From Thalassotalea_H castellviae (GTDB taxonomy: Bacteria; Pseudomonadota; Gammaproteobacteria; Enterobacterales; Alteromonadaceae), in NCBI RefSeq assembly GCF_031846185.1, contig NZ_JAVRIF010000002.1, positions 310,001-374,000 of the forward strand: a stretch of DNA of 64,000 bases, in the 5' to 3' direction. Each line of letters starts with the position of its first letter. Position 1 is the first letter of the stretch. Below the pieces are notes generated by a model. The model had not been told where the DNA came from. It made no database searches and saw nothing but the letters and a program-made list of their open reading frames with translations. Shown here one piece after another: positions 26,024-34,649 of this stretch. The position numbers and the translations under genes were made by a program.

Positions 26024-28429
26024 ATGAAAAAAATAAAAAAAGTGCTGTTGAGTAGCTTACTAGTTTTATTATTAATTTTCTCAATGTTTGCTACTTGGAT
26101 TTATAGCCAAGTTGATAGTGCCTTACCTGTACTAACAGGGAAAACCACCATTATGGGATTATCAAGTAATGCGACAGTAGACCGAGATATTCAAGGTATA
26201 CCGACAATCAAAGCAGAAAGTAGATTCGATCTAGCCGTAGCTACCGGTTTTATTCATGCCCAAGAGCGCTTTTTTCAAATGGATTTACTGAGAAGAAATT
26301 CTGCTGGTGAACTTGCCAGCCTGTTTGGTGCAATGGCGATAGATTACGATAAGTCGATTCGATTACACCGTTTTCGTGATCGCGCCATAACCATTCTTAA
26401 CCAACTTCCAAAAGAACAATTAGCCTTAATTAAAGCTTATACAGTGGGAGTCAATGAAGGATTAAGAGCACTCAAAGCCAAACCCTTTGAATATTTATTA
26501 CTTCAGCAAGAGCCTGTTGGTTGGCGAGAAGAAGATAGCATTCTTACCGTATTAAGTATGTATTTGGATTTACAATATAAAGACGGCGCCAGAGAAAGAG
26601 CTTTAGGCTTAATTCAATCCACCTTTGATCCTGCCATTTATGCCTTTTTAAATCCTAAAGGCAGTATTTGGGATGCCGCCATTGATAATAGTCAATATTC
26701 ACCTGCCCCGCTACCAGAGGTATCATGGTTTGCACAACAAGCTAACCTCCCCTCACCTTCAACTTCATTAAACACAAATACTGATTATTCTTGTGAAGAA
26801 TTTCCAGGTTCAAATAATTGGGCCGTTTCAGGTGAAATTAGTAGTACAGGAAGTGCTATTGTTGCTAATGATATGCATCTAGGTATTCGAGTACCTAACA
26901 CCTGGTTTCGCGCTTCATTTGAATATCCAAATACTAAAGCACAAGCAATAAAGGTTACCGGTTTAACCCTTCCAGGCACCCCGTTAATGGTCACTGGCTC
27001 AAACGGAAATATAGCTTGGGGATTTACCAATAGTTATGGTGATTGGAATGATGTCATTATTTTAGAAACAAATGATGATAACAGCCAGTACCTGACACCT
27101 GACGGTTATAAATATTTCACTTATCACAAGCAAATGATAGCGGTAAAAGGTCAACCCTCAGCAGAGATAACAATTAAAGAAACTATTTGGGGCCCCGTAA
27201 TTGGCAGTAATGAAAAAAAACAATTACTCGCATTTCGCTGGGTAGCACACGATATTCAAGCAGTTAATCTTTATGCTCAACAACTCGAAAATGCCACCAA
27301 TGTAGACGAAGCGTTTATTATCGCCAGTAAATCAGGCATACCCGCTCAAAATATGATGGTTGGCGATAAATCGGGCGATATTGGTTGGACAATCGCCGGC
27401 CCAATTCCCAAAAAATCATCAGATTTTGGTGAAGTTCCAACGTCTTGGGCAACAGAAAAAAATCATTGGCAGGGCTATTTGACAACGGCGCAATATCCTA
27501 AGATCAAACAACCACAACAACATCGATTATGGACTGCAAATTCACGGGTTGTTGGTGGTGAAATGTTAGCTAAAATAGGAAATGGCGGTTACGCTTTAGG
27601 GGCAAGATCACAACAAATTAGAGATAATTTATTCGCGAAAGAAACCTTTGATGAAAAAGCCTTACTAGCGATAGCGCTTGATGACAAAGCGAAGTTTTTA
27701 GAACGCTGGCAACAATTTATTCTTGAAAATGTTCTGAATAAAAAAACTGAACAACAAGCATCACTAGTAAACGACAAAGACTGGCAAGAAATTAACAAAA
27801 TTCTTGCTGCCAATGACTTAAGAGCGACAACAGACTCGGTGGCTTACCGCTTCGTTAGAAATTTTCGAATCAACTTAAGAGACGCGGTCTTTGATGAGCT
27901 AAATAAGCAGTTAATTCAATTAGATAAAGGTTTTAAGTTTCATACTATTCGCCATCAAATTGAAACACCTTTATGGCAATTAATTAATGAGCAGCCAAAG
28001 CATTTTTTAAATGGAAAACATAAAACCTGGCAAGGTTATTTTCAAGCTGCCCTTGCAAAAACTTATCAAGAAATGACCATTAATCAACCTCTTTCAGCTG
28101 CAACCTGGGGGCAACAAAATACCACAGATATTCGCCATCCTATCACCAATGGAGTGCCATTATTATCTTCATGGTTAAATATGCCAGCCACCGCTCTGCC
28201 AGGCGACAGTTACATGCCATTAGTGCAAGGGAAAGCATTTGGTGCTTCTGAAAGAATGGTTGTTTCACCAGGACATGAAGAATCAGGAATATTACATATG
28301 CCAACCAGTCAAGCAGGTCACCCTTTAAGCCCTTATTATGGTTTAGGACATAAAGACTGGGAGCAAGGCAAACCATCTGCATTTTTGCCCGGTGAAACAA
28401 AATATTCATTAACCTTATTAAGCTATTAA
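26024..28429 (+). CDS. Penicillin acylase family N-terminal-nucleophile hydrolase
   Basis: Autoprocessing periplasmic amidase of 801 residues; family members cleave beta-lactams or N-acyl homoserine lactones. An N-terminal hydrophobic helix (about 5-28) targets it to the membrane/periplasm. The A-chain contains DIQGIPTIKAESRFDLAVATGFIHAQERFFQMDLLRR, followed by a spacer and the autocleavage site EFPGSNNWAVSG, where Ser263 becomes the nucleophile of the B-chain; the B-chain continues with NDMHLGI and GSNGNIAWGFTNSYGD. Length fits the family. AAGG precedes the ATG by 12 bases. The MAPEG gene follows 16 bases later in the same operon. Substrate is unknown; acyl-homoserine lactone degradation is possible. 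Confidence 0.88.
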   Translation: MKKIKKVLLSSLLVLLLIFSMFATWIYSQVDSALPVLTGKTTIMGLSSNATVDRDIQGIPTIKAESRFDLAVATGFIHAQERFFQMDLLRRNSAGELASLFGAMAIDYDKSIRLHRFRDRAITILNQLPKEQLALIKAYTVGVNEGLRALKAKPFEYLLLQQEPVGWREEDSILTVLSMYLDLQYKDGARERALGLIQSTFDPAIYAFLNPKGSIWDAAIDNSQYSPAPLPEVSWFAQQANLPSPSTSLNTNTDYSCEEFPGSNNWAVSGEISSTGSAIVANDMHLGIRVPNTWFRASFEYPNTKAQAIKVTGLTLPGTPLMVTGSNGNIAWGFTNSYGDWNDVIILETNDDNSQYLTPDGYKYFTYHKQMIAVKGQPSAEITIKETIWGPVIGSNEKKQLLAFRWVAHDIQAVNLYAQQLENATNVDEAFIIASKSGIPAQNMMVGDKSGDIGWTIAGPIPKKSSDFGEVPTSWATEKNHWQGYLTTAQYPKIKQPQQHRLWTANSRVVGGEMLAKIGNGGYALGARSQQIRDNLFAKETFDEKALLAIALDDKAKFLERWQQFILENVLNKKTEQQASLVNDKDWQEINKILAANDLRATTDSVAYRFVRNFRINLRDAVFDELNKQLIQLDKGFKFHTIRHQIETPLWQLINEQPKHFLNGKHKTWQGYFQAALAKTYQEMTINQPLSAATWGQQNTTDIRHPITNGVPLLSSWLNMPATALPGDSYMPLVQGKAFGASERMVVSPGHEESGILHMPTSQAGHPLSPYYGLGHKDWEQGKPSAFLPGETKYSLTLLSY

Positions 28430-28445
28430 CATAAAAGAGAAATTT

Positions 28446-28829
28446 ATGACTACATTGATCATTTGTTTATTTATTGCGTTACTTTTACCCTTTATCGCAA
28501 AACTTCCTGTGGCACTTGCCATGCAAAAACTCAATGGCTATGACAACAAACACCCTCGCAGTCAACAGGACAAACTTACCGGCTTTGGTGCAAGAGCACT
28601 GGCGGCACATCAAAACGCTTTTGAGTCGGTGATCATTTTTGCTCCTGCAATTTTATTAGCGATAATCACTCAACATACTGGTGAATTTATTCAGCAACTT
28701 GCTATCACACATGTTGTCGCACGCGTCATTTATAATGCGTTATATTTGTATAACAAAGGGACGTTAAGATCATTAGTATGGGGCGTTGGTATCTTTTGCT
28801 CATTTACCATTATATGGCAATGTATTTAA
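28446..28829 (+). CDS. MAPEG family membrane protein
   Basis: Small integral membrane protein of 127 residues with four hydrophobic helices. The segment GARALAAHQNAFESVIIFAPAILLA and the following helix with RVIYNALYLYNKGTLRSLVW match the MAPEG family (membrane-associated eicosanoid/glutathione metabolism), whose bacterial members are largely uncharacterised and may use glutathione. It follows the penicillin acylase gene by 16 bases and is probably cotranscribed. Confidence 0.85.
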   Translation: MTTLIICLFIALLLPFIAKLPVALAMQKLNGYDNKHPRSQQDKLTGFGARALAAHQNAFESVIIFAPAILLAIITQHTGEFIQQLAITHVVARVIYNALYLYNKGTLRSLVWGVGIFCSFTIIWQCI

Positions 28830-28919
28830 TGATTAGTTATAAGAATAAAGCAACAAAGTAAATAAAAATGGTATAAACAATTGCTTGAAAGATCACCTTC
28901 AGCTAGATAGAGTTAAACT

Positions 28920-28976
28920 ATGAAAAACACTAACCGCACGTTTATATTTCTCTTTTTGTTTCTACTATTTAAGTAG
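28920..28976 (+). CDS. pheL: pheA leader peptide PheL
   Basis: An 18-codon reading frame, MKNTNRTFIFLFLFLLFK, with five phenylalanine codons in the second half (residues 8, 10, 12, 14, 17), ending 28 bases before an intrinsic terminator and about 140 bases before pheA. This is the classical arrangement of a phenylalanine-responsive attenuator: stalling on Phe codons when charged tRNA-Phe is low frees the antiterminator. It is too short for ordinary ORF calling but the composition, position and structure together are convincing. Confidence 0.92.
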   Translation: MKNTNRTFIFLFLFLLFK

Positions 28977-29032
28977 GGAGCGTTAGTGTCGTTTATTTCA
29001 CGATAAAAACCTCCATTAGGAGGTTTTTTTTT
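28977..29032 (+). promoter_or_regulatory. pheA transcription attenuator
   Basis: Terminator: AAAAACCTCC and GGAGGTTTTT (29005-29028) around ATTA, followed by a T run to 29032. Antiterminator: GGAG-C-GTT (28977-28984) can pair with AACCTCC (29008-29014). Pause hairpin: ACACTAAC inside the leader frame (28927-28934) pairs perfectly with GTTAGTGT (28982-28989). These three mutually exclusive structures are what a ribosome-stalling attenuator requires. Confidence 0.9.
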
Positions 29033-29118
29033 GAGCGAACTTTAAGGTATTCGTAACCTAGCATCATACGAATATTAAAACCGAAATCAGTAAAGTATCA
29101 ATTTATAGTAGGTGTCAT

Positions 29119-30294
29119 GTGAACGAAGAATTAGACTTAAATAAAATACGCGAAAAAATAACTAAACTTGATCAACAGCTTTTAGCGCTATTTGCTGAAC
29201 GTCGTTCATTAACGTTAAATGTCGCAAAAAGTAAAGCTCATCAAGTTCGCCCTGTCAGAGATCAACAACGAGAACAAGAGTTATTAATCCGTCTTATCAA
29301 ACAAGGTAAAGAGTACGGTTTAGATGCTCATTATGTTACCAGTGTTTTTCAAATGATCATTGAAGACTCGGTATTAAACCAGCAAGCTTATTTACAAACC
29401 TTAGCCAATCCAGCAATAGAGTTACCAACTGTAAGTGTCGCTTTTCTTGGTAATAAAGGCTCTTATAGTTATTTAGCCAGTCATCGTTATTTTTCTCGAC
29501 GTGCCGAAAATATTATTGAATGTGGCTGCCAAAGTTTTGCCGATATCATGCAGCAAGTTGAATCAGGACACGTAGATTACGGTATGTTACCAATTGAAAA
29601 TACTAGCTCTGGCAGTATTAACGAAGTTTACGATGTGTTACAACATACTAACTTATCAATTGTTGGTGAAATTACCCAGCCAATCGAGCATTGTTTATTA
29701 ACTGCCGTTAATACCACGCTCAGTCAAATTAAAACCATTTATGCCCATGGCCAACCATTGGCACAATGCAGTAATTTCCTTGATAAACAACAAAACATAC
29801 GCATTGAATACTGTGAAAGCACTGCAGAAGCTATGGCGCAAGCAGCAGAGCTGCAAGATGAAACCGTGGCGGTTATTGGCAGTGAAGAAGGCGGTCATTT
29901 ATACAAGTTAGCGGCATTAGAAAAGTCAATTGCTAACCAAAATGAAAACCATAGTCGTTTTATTCTTGTTGCCCGAAAACCCATTGATGTTGCTGAACAA
30001 ATTCCGGCCAAAACAGCTCTTATTTTAGCAACAGGGCAAAAGCCAGGTGCACTAGTTGAATGTTTATTAGTATTGAAAAACAACGGTATTAATATGTGTA
30101 AACTAGAATCAAGACCGATCCAAGGGCGTCCTTGGGAAGAAATGTTTTATATTGATGTAGAAGCGAATATCAAGAATATGGCTTTACAAGAAGCAATTAA
30201 TGAAATCACAAAATTAACTAATTTTATTAAAGTGTTAGGCTGTTACCCTATTGAGCATATCAGCCCAACCAATGTGCCAAGTGATAAATTGTGA
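29119..30294 (+). CDS. pheA: Bifunctional chorismate mutase / prephenate dehydratase
   Basis: Makes phenylpyruvate from chorismate, the branch to phenylalanine. The 391 residues comprise an AroQ-type chorismate mutase domain (about 1-95; IREKITKLDQQLLALFAERRSLTLNVAKSK), a prephenate dehydratase domain (about 105-285; FLGNKGSYSYLASHRYF, MLPIENTSSGSINEVYDVL, catalytic-region Thr/Ser) and a C-terminal ACT regulatory domain with GALVECLLVLKNNGINMCKLESRPIQGRPWEEMFYID, which binds Phe for feedback. The start is GTG 29119 with AGGTG upstream. Expression is controlled by the pheL attenuator. Confidence 0.97.
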   Translation: MNEELDLNKIREKITKLDQQLLALFAERRSLTLNVAKSKAHQVRPVRDQQREQELLIRLIKQGKEYGLDAHYVTSVFQMIIEDSVLNQQAYLQTLANPAIELPTVSVAFLGNKGSYSYLASHRYFSRRAENIIECGCQSFADIMQQVESGHVDYGMLPIENTSSGSINEVYDVLQHTNLSIVGEITQPIEHCLLTAVNTTLSQIKTIYAHGQPLAQCSNFLDKQQNIRIEYCESTAEAMAQAAELQDETVAVIGSEEGGHLYKLAALEKSIANQNENHSRFILVARKPIDVAEQIPAKTALILATGQKPGALVECLLVLKNNGINMCKLESRPIQGRPWEEMFYIDVEANIKNMALQEAINEITKLTNFIKVLGCYPIEHISPTNVPSDKL

Positions 30295-30330
30295 TCTTAG
30301 TCCATCGCCACTAAAACCCGTTCAATCAAC

Positions 30331-30360
30331 AAAGGCTTTGACATTGCAAAGCCTTTTTTC
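30331..30360 (+). terminator. Terminator of pheA
   Basis: Stem AAGGCTTTG with CAAAGCCTT, 6-base loop, then a T run. It lies 37 bases after the pheA stop. Confidence 0.85.
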
Positions 30361-30364
30361 TTTT

Positions 30365-30766
30365 TTATATGGTTTTCAATTTACGTTTGGTTAGCCTAAA
30401 GACTACTGCCGTTGAAACCATCACCATTAATGCCGGAATAACAGCAAATAACATCGACGTTAATAATTCAAATGCAGAAAGCGTCGTTAATGCAATAAAA
30501 CATAACGATGGTAATATTAACCAGAAAGGATGTTCACTGGCGCAAAGATTAAATCCTTTTCCCATGATAATCACCATTAATGCAGTGATCATTATTGCGC
30601 TTAGAGCCGTCACAAGGCCTGAATAATAATCTAGAATAAAAAATGTATGAGGATGCAATACCTCAGGTACTGGAGCGGTATTACCAAAACTGACTAACCA
30701 AACAAATGAAAACGCGATTAAACAACCAAAATTAAACGACCAGAGCTTTTTATTTACCTTCAGCAA
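30365..30766 (-). CDS. Small four-helix membrane protein, unknown
   Basis: A 133-residue hydrophobic protein with four predicted membrane helices and a basic C-terminus (RLTKRKLKTI). Start TTG 30766 is supported by GGGGA 7 bases upstream; no in-frame ATG gives a comparable N-terminus. I do not recognise the family. It converges on pheA and overlaps the pheA terminator tail. The plus strand of the same region also holds an open frame, but it lacks a ribosome-binding site and a plausible protein composition. Confidence 0.55.
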   Translation of the reverse strand: MLKVNKKLWSFNFGCLIAFSFVWLVSFGNTAPVPEVLHPHTFFILDYYSGLVTALSAIMITALMVIIMGKGFNLCASEHPFWLILPSLCFIALTTLSAFELLTSMLFAVIPALMVMVSTAVVFRLTKRKLKTI

Positions 30767-31291
30767 AACTCATTCCCCTATTTATTATAATTATGTTTAT
30801 TATTGTTATTTTTTATAACTCAGTTTTTATATCTCAAGTTCACTTTTTAAGCAAGTCGAATACAAAACAATCTAAAGATGTTTAATTTTTAGAACACGTT
30901 AATAGTTACCCGATAAAAACACCTATAGAAAAATAATTAAGAAAATTTCAAGCTATTGTAAAACTAGCTTTAATATTATGAAGTAACGATATTTAGTTCG
31001 TAATCGTAAAAAGTTAAGTAAAGCGATTAAAAGGCCGATAAATCTTTTATTATTTATGGCACTTTTTGCTTCCATTGTTCGAAAAACAGATTGAACGATT
31101 CAAACCAGTATAAAAAGCCAAACTTCCCATTTTGCCCAATCTGCAACCTTTTACTTTATAAGCCTGCATTCCCCCCTAAATTCAATAGTCATAAGTAAAT
31201 TTATTATTTTTTCCATACTTTCATGTTATTAATATATAATTATTTACATCACAACTTTCTTCACATTTATCAATTTTATAGGAAATAAAAT
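30767..31291. other. 525-base A+T-rich gap, nothing recognised
   Basis: No ORF with protein-like composition, no RNA gene fold and no strong terminator could be recognised. It must hold the promoters of the minus-strand membrane protein and of the plus-strand envelope cluster starting at 31292. Confidence 0.5.
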
Positions 31292-32041
31292 ATGAAATTT
31301 TTAGCGTCAATTGTCGTCGTCATTTTACTTGCTTGTGGTGGCGCATTATGGTTTTTAGCAGGAGGCTCATTAAATGAGTTTGTAAAAGGTCAAATTGAGA
31401 CCGTTGGTAAACAAATTACAGAGCAGAAAGTTGCCGTTAATTCAGTTGATATCAAATTAACCCAAGGTGCGGGCAGTATTATTGGTATCAGTTTAGCCAA
31501 TGGCAGTGAGTACAATTATCCCCATGCTTTTACTTTAGGGGAAGTGACTTTAGATATTAATGTAGAAAGTTTAACCCAAGAGCCAATAATTATAGATGCG
31601 ATTATTATTAAAGATCCAAAAGCGTTTGTAGAGTTTACCGCTTCTGGTGCTTCAAATATGAAAGACTTAATAGATACCATTCAGAAAAATATTCCTAATG
31701 CTGGCCAAAAAAATGCCGACACAGAGTCAGCTTCAACAAAAGCTGAGCCAAAACTAAGTGTAAGTAAAGTAGTATTAGCCGGTACAGCTTTAACCGTCGA
31801 TCTTTCTGCACTTGGCAACAAAGAACATAGTGCAACACTACCTGATATCATCCTAAATGATATTGGAGGAAAAGACGGTTTACCGGCAAGTGAATTAGGG
31901 GGGGTTATTGTAAAAGAAGCGCTTTCCGCCATTTGGAAAGAAACCAAAAATACCCAAAAAGAACAATTAAAAAAACAAGCTACCGATAAGTTGAAAGATA
32001 AAGCGAAGAAAAAACTTTCAGAATTGTTCAATAAATCCTAA
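31292..32041 (+). CDS. Membrane-anchored AsmA-like envelope protein
   Basis: A 249-residue protein with one N-terminal membrane helix (about 3-24) and a periplasmic body. The region 25-125 (VKGQIETVGKQITEQKVAVNSVDIKLTQGAGSI, FTLGEVTLDINVESL, IIIKDPKAFVEF) resembles the start of AsmA-like/DUF748 proteins, which form beta-rich lipid-handling channels; the C-terminus is a Lys-rich helix (KEQLKKQATDKLKDKAKKKL). AGGA lies 11 bases before the ATG. It is far shorter than AsmA itself. Followed by an outer-membrane-protein gene and a small lipoprotein gene, it may belong to an envelope-maintenance operon; the function is unknown. Confidence 0.7.
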   Translation: MKFLASIVVVILLACGGALWFLAGGSLNEFVKGQIETVGKQITEQKVAVNSVDIKLTQGAGSIIGISLANGSEYNYPHAFTLGEVTLDINVESLTQEPIIIDAIIIKDPKAFVEFTASGASNMKDLIDTIQKNIPNAGQKNADTESASTKAEPKLSVSKVVLAGTALTVDLSALGNKEHSATLPDIILNDIGGKDGLPASELGGVIVKEALSAIWKETKNTQKEQLKKQATDKLKDKAKKKLSELFNKS

Positions 32042-32084
32042 GCTTAATGATGCAAAATATACTTAATGAAAAAGGAATAAATCA

Positions 32085-32684
32085 ATGATTTATCAACGGT
32101 TTTTAAAGCAAGCTTTGGCGCTATATTTATCTGTATTCTCATTATCAGCCGTTGCTACTGAGTTTGAGGTTTCAGCTTTTTTAGGTCAAATGTATAGCTC
32201 TGATCTAACCGGAATTTCCACTGAGGATGCCTTATCAGTTGATGCCGGTGGTAATGTTGGTGTGGCTGTCGCTTGGCAAGACTCCCCGAATGGTCAAGGA
32301 CAGATAATGCTAAATGTAGTCAGTCATGATTTTAAAAGTGAAGCGACTGAGCAGAATTACTCTTTAGATATTATGTATGCTCACTTTAATGGGGTAGCAC
32401 AATTTCGTCAGCAAAGTTATGTCACTACCGTTTCTTTAGGCTTAGGTGGCGCATACTTTGATAGCAATATTAGTGAAGAGTTATATCCTTCAGCAACTTT
32501 AGCTTTTGGTACAAGATATGAGTTTTCTGAAACCGTTGCGATGATCACCGAATTAAGAGGTTACGCCACTTTAGTGGACGCCGATGATAATATGTTTTGT
32601 GAAAACGACATTTGCCATGCCCAATTTGAAAACTCTTTATGGATGGAATCAAATATTTCTATCGGCTTAGCGATAAAATTTTAA
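32085..32684 (+). CDS. Small outer-membrane beta-barrel protein, unknown
   Basis: A 199-residue exported protein: signal peptide (about 1-24, ending AVA), then alternating beta strands (FEVSAFLGQMYSS, GNVGVAVAWQD, YVTTVSLGLGGAYFD, ATLAFGTRYEF) and a terminal strand ISIGLAIKF ending in Phe, as in BAM substrates. This suggests an eight-stranded barrel of the OmpW/OmpX size class, but I see no diagnostic family motif. A CENDIC stretch near residue 170 could make a disulfide. AAGGA precedes the ATG. It lies 43 bases after the AsmA-like gene. Confidence 0.7.
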   Translation: MIYQRFLKQALALYLSVFSLSAVATEFEVSAFLGQMYSSDLTGISTEDALSVDAGGNVGVAVAWQDSPNGQGQIMLNVVSHDFKSEATEQNYSLDIMYAHFNGVAQFRQQSYVTTVSLGLGGAYFDSNISEELYPSATLAFGTRYEFSETVAMITELRGYATLVDADDNMFCENDICHAQFENSLWMESNISIGLAIKF

Positions 32685-32727
32685 AGTGATTACTTTTTAT
32701 TTACTAACTAATGAAACAGAGAAAACA

Positions 32728-32901
32728 ATGAAAAAAATATTAATTTCAATTTTTAGCTTAATACTCATTTCCGCCTGTGCACCTGAAGTTGGTAGTAAAG
32801 ACTGGTGTGCGCAATTGCAAGAAAAGCCAAAGGGAGATTGGACGGCAACTGAAGCTAAAGATTACGCAAAGCACTGTTTATTCAAAAGCGACGATGAATA
32901 A
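32728..32901 (+). CDS. DUF3012 small lipoprotein
   Basis: A 57-residue lipoprotein: signal MKKILISIFSLILISAC, Cys17 lipidation site, then APEVGSKDWCAQLQEKPKG and TATEAKDYAKHCLF, the DUF3012 signature with two conserved cysteines. The ATG at 32728 (GAGA upstream) is used because the signal peptide begins there; the frame is open from 32686. Function unknown. It is third in the small envelope cluster. Confidence 0.85.
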   Translation: MKKILISIFSLILISACAPEVGSKDWCAQLQEKPKGDWTATEAKDYAKHCLFKSDDE

Positions 32902-32928
32902 TCCTTCTTACCTATAATCATAATCAAC

Positions 32929-32960
32929 AAGTTGTAGGGTAGTTCGATACTCTACAACTT
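32929..32960. terminator. Convergent hairpin between DUF3012 and thioredoxin-like genes
   Basis: AAGTTGTAG and CTACAACTT are perfect inverted repeats, extended inward by GTA/TAC with one G-U pair. The right arm overlaps the stop codon of the minus-strand gene. T runs are poor on both sides, so termination here is less certain. Confidence 0.5.
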
Positions 32961-33443
32961 ACCTTTTAATTGTATAATCTCATCAAGATCATTAAGTAAT
33001 GTCGTCTTTGGACGTTCAATTATTCTGCCCAATTCTTTTTTATTTTGAAAAACAATAAAAGTTGGCGTGAACTTAATATCATCTTTTATCGCCACACCTG
33101 TCGGTTCTGTTTTCTGATAATCAAGTGCGATTAAATTGTAGGTTACCGCTTGATTATGGCTTAGTATCTTCAATAATTTAGGTACTTCTCGCTGACTATC
33201 ATGACACCAAGTGCCAAAATACACTTCAATATGTACCGAACGAGGCCATTGCTTAACTAAAGCTATTTGTCGGTCAGAAAGGCTAAATTGTCGATGTGGT
33301 GTGTGAAAGCTTTGATAATTAGATAACAACGCTTGAGCGTCAATCTTCCCAACAGCTAACGCGTCATGTTCAGTTGTGTGGACACAGCCTAATAAAAAGG
33401 AGAATGAAGCCACCAAAATCAGTTTTGTTATCACTTTGTTCAT
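32952..33443 (-). CDS. Thioredoxin-fold lipoprotein with single active-site Cys
   Basis: Exported lipoprotein of 163 residues (signal ending FLLGC, Cys20) with a thioredoxin-like fold: VHIEVYFGTWCHDSQREVPKLLKIL carries the redox position, and KFTPTFIVFQNKKELGRI includes the cis-proline. The motif is C-H-D-S, so the second thioredoxin cysteine is replaced by serine, which rules out ordinary disulfide exchange. GAGACTCT lies just before the ATG. It precedes tyrA on the same strand after a 30-base gap in transcription order tyrA then this gene's upstream strand neighbour; a role is unknown. Confidence 0.75.
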   Translation of the reverse strand: MNKVITKLILVASFSFLLGCVHTTEHDALAVGKIDAQALLSNYQSFHTPHRQFSLSDRQIALVKQWPRSVHIEVYFGTWCHDSQREVPKLLKILSHNQAVTYNLIALDYQKTEPTGVAIKDDIKFTPTFIVFQNKKELGRIIERPKTTLLNDLDEIIQLKGKL

Positions 33444-33473
33444 AGAGTCTCAATAGTAAAAATTTTATCGGGT

Positions 33474-34601
33474 TTATTTTTTTAATTCGTTAGCTTTTAA
33501 TAACATAGCTTTACTTTCTTGTAAAAAAATATCCGCATAATCACCAAACCAGTTTGACACTTCATTAAACATAGCAACGAAAGACTTTTTATCTCCTTGT
33601 TCTATATCAGCTAATAACTCAAGAAACCGATGAGCAAAACGCTTCATCATGGCAATGTTTTCTCGGTTTGAAAAAATGATGTCTGTGTAAAGAATAGGAT
33701 CTTGAGCAAATAACCGACCAACCATGACTAATTCTAAGCGATAGATAGGAGAACTCATCTCAACTAATTGTGAAATATCTGCTCCTTCAGTCATCAAATG
33801 ATAGCCGTAAGCAATGGTTGAAAAATGCCTCATCACTTGCACCATCGCCATTGCCTGATCGTGTGCTTTGGCATCAACCTGATAAATTTTTGCTCCCCAA
33901 ACTTGAAACTGATCAAGTAACCATTGATAACGTTCAGGCGCTCTACCTTGACACGCAATGATCGTTTGTTTTATCAAGCCAGAGACATCAGGACCAAACA
34001 TCGGATGTAATCCAATGACAGGGCCTGAATGTATTTTCAACATTTCGGCCAAGGGTTGCTCTTTAACGCTCGTTACATCCGCTAAAATACAATCACTTGG
34101 TAAGTGATTGAGTTGTTGAATGATCTCGGTTGTTAAACGAATGGGGACCGCAACAATAACGACACTGCTATCAGTCAATATCTGTTCACTATTAACCCAA
34201 TCTTCTTGTTCTAAGGTAACAACGCGATAATTAGAACGATAAAACAAATCAACAAATACTTTTCCTAGTTGACCTTTTCCTCCCACCACAACAACTTTTT
34301 TACACTCAGGATTAACGCATCGATAACCACTCGCATCTTGGCTAATATAAGAGTCTCGCATTACACGACGTAACACATCTTCAATCAACTCAGGAGAAAT
34401 ACCTGCCTTAGCAGCTTGCTCTCGACGCAACTTGATTAACTGATCTTCTCGTTCAGGCGCATAAATTGGCATACCTACTTGGCTTTTTAACTCACCAACT
34501 TTGCTGGTAACTGCTCGACGTTGCGCCAATAACTCGACAAGTTGACTATCAATAATGTCGATGTCGTCTCTTAGCGCTTTTAATTGAAGTTCGATGTTCA
34601 T
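33474..34601 (-). CDS. tyrA: Bifunctional chorismate mutase / prephenate dehydrogenase
   Basis: Produces 4-hydroxyphenylpyruvate for tyrosine. It has an AroQ chorismate mutase domain (about 1-90; LKALRDDIDIIDSQLVELLAQRRAVTSKV, PIYAPEREDQL) fused to a prephenate dehydrogenase with the nucleotide-binding VVVVGGKGQLGKVFVDLF, GLHPMFGPD and MRHFSTIAYGYHLM. From ATG 34601 the length is 375 residues (E. coli 373); ATG 34610 is the alternative, but GGA lies just before 34601. It follows aroF by 48 bases, forming the aroF-tyrA operon under the TyrR-like sites upstream. Confidence 0.95.
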   Translation of the reverse strand: MNIELQLKALRDDIDIIDSQLVELLAQRRAVTSKVGELKSQVGMPIYAPEREDQLIKLRREQAAKAGISPELIEDVLRRVMRDSYISQDASGYRCVNPECKKVVVVGGKGQLGKVFVDLFYRSNYRVVTLEQEDWVNSEQILTDSSVVIVAVPIRLTTEIIQQLNHLPSDCILADVTSVKEQPLAEMLKIHSGPVIGLHPMFGPDVSGLIKQTIIACQGRAPERYQWLLDQFQVWGAKIYQVDAKAHDQAMAMVQVMRHFSTIAYGYHLMTEGADISQLVEMSSPIYRLELVMVGRLFAQDPILYTDIIFSNRENIAMMKRFAHRFLELLADIEQGDKKSFVAMFNEVSNWFGDYADIFLQESKAMLLKANELKK

Positions 34602-34649
34602 TGATTCCATCTATCTTTGCTGATGCTGCACTATTTAATCTATAAATAA

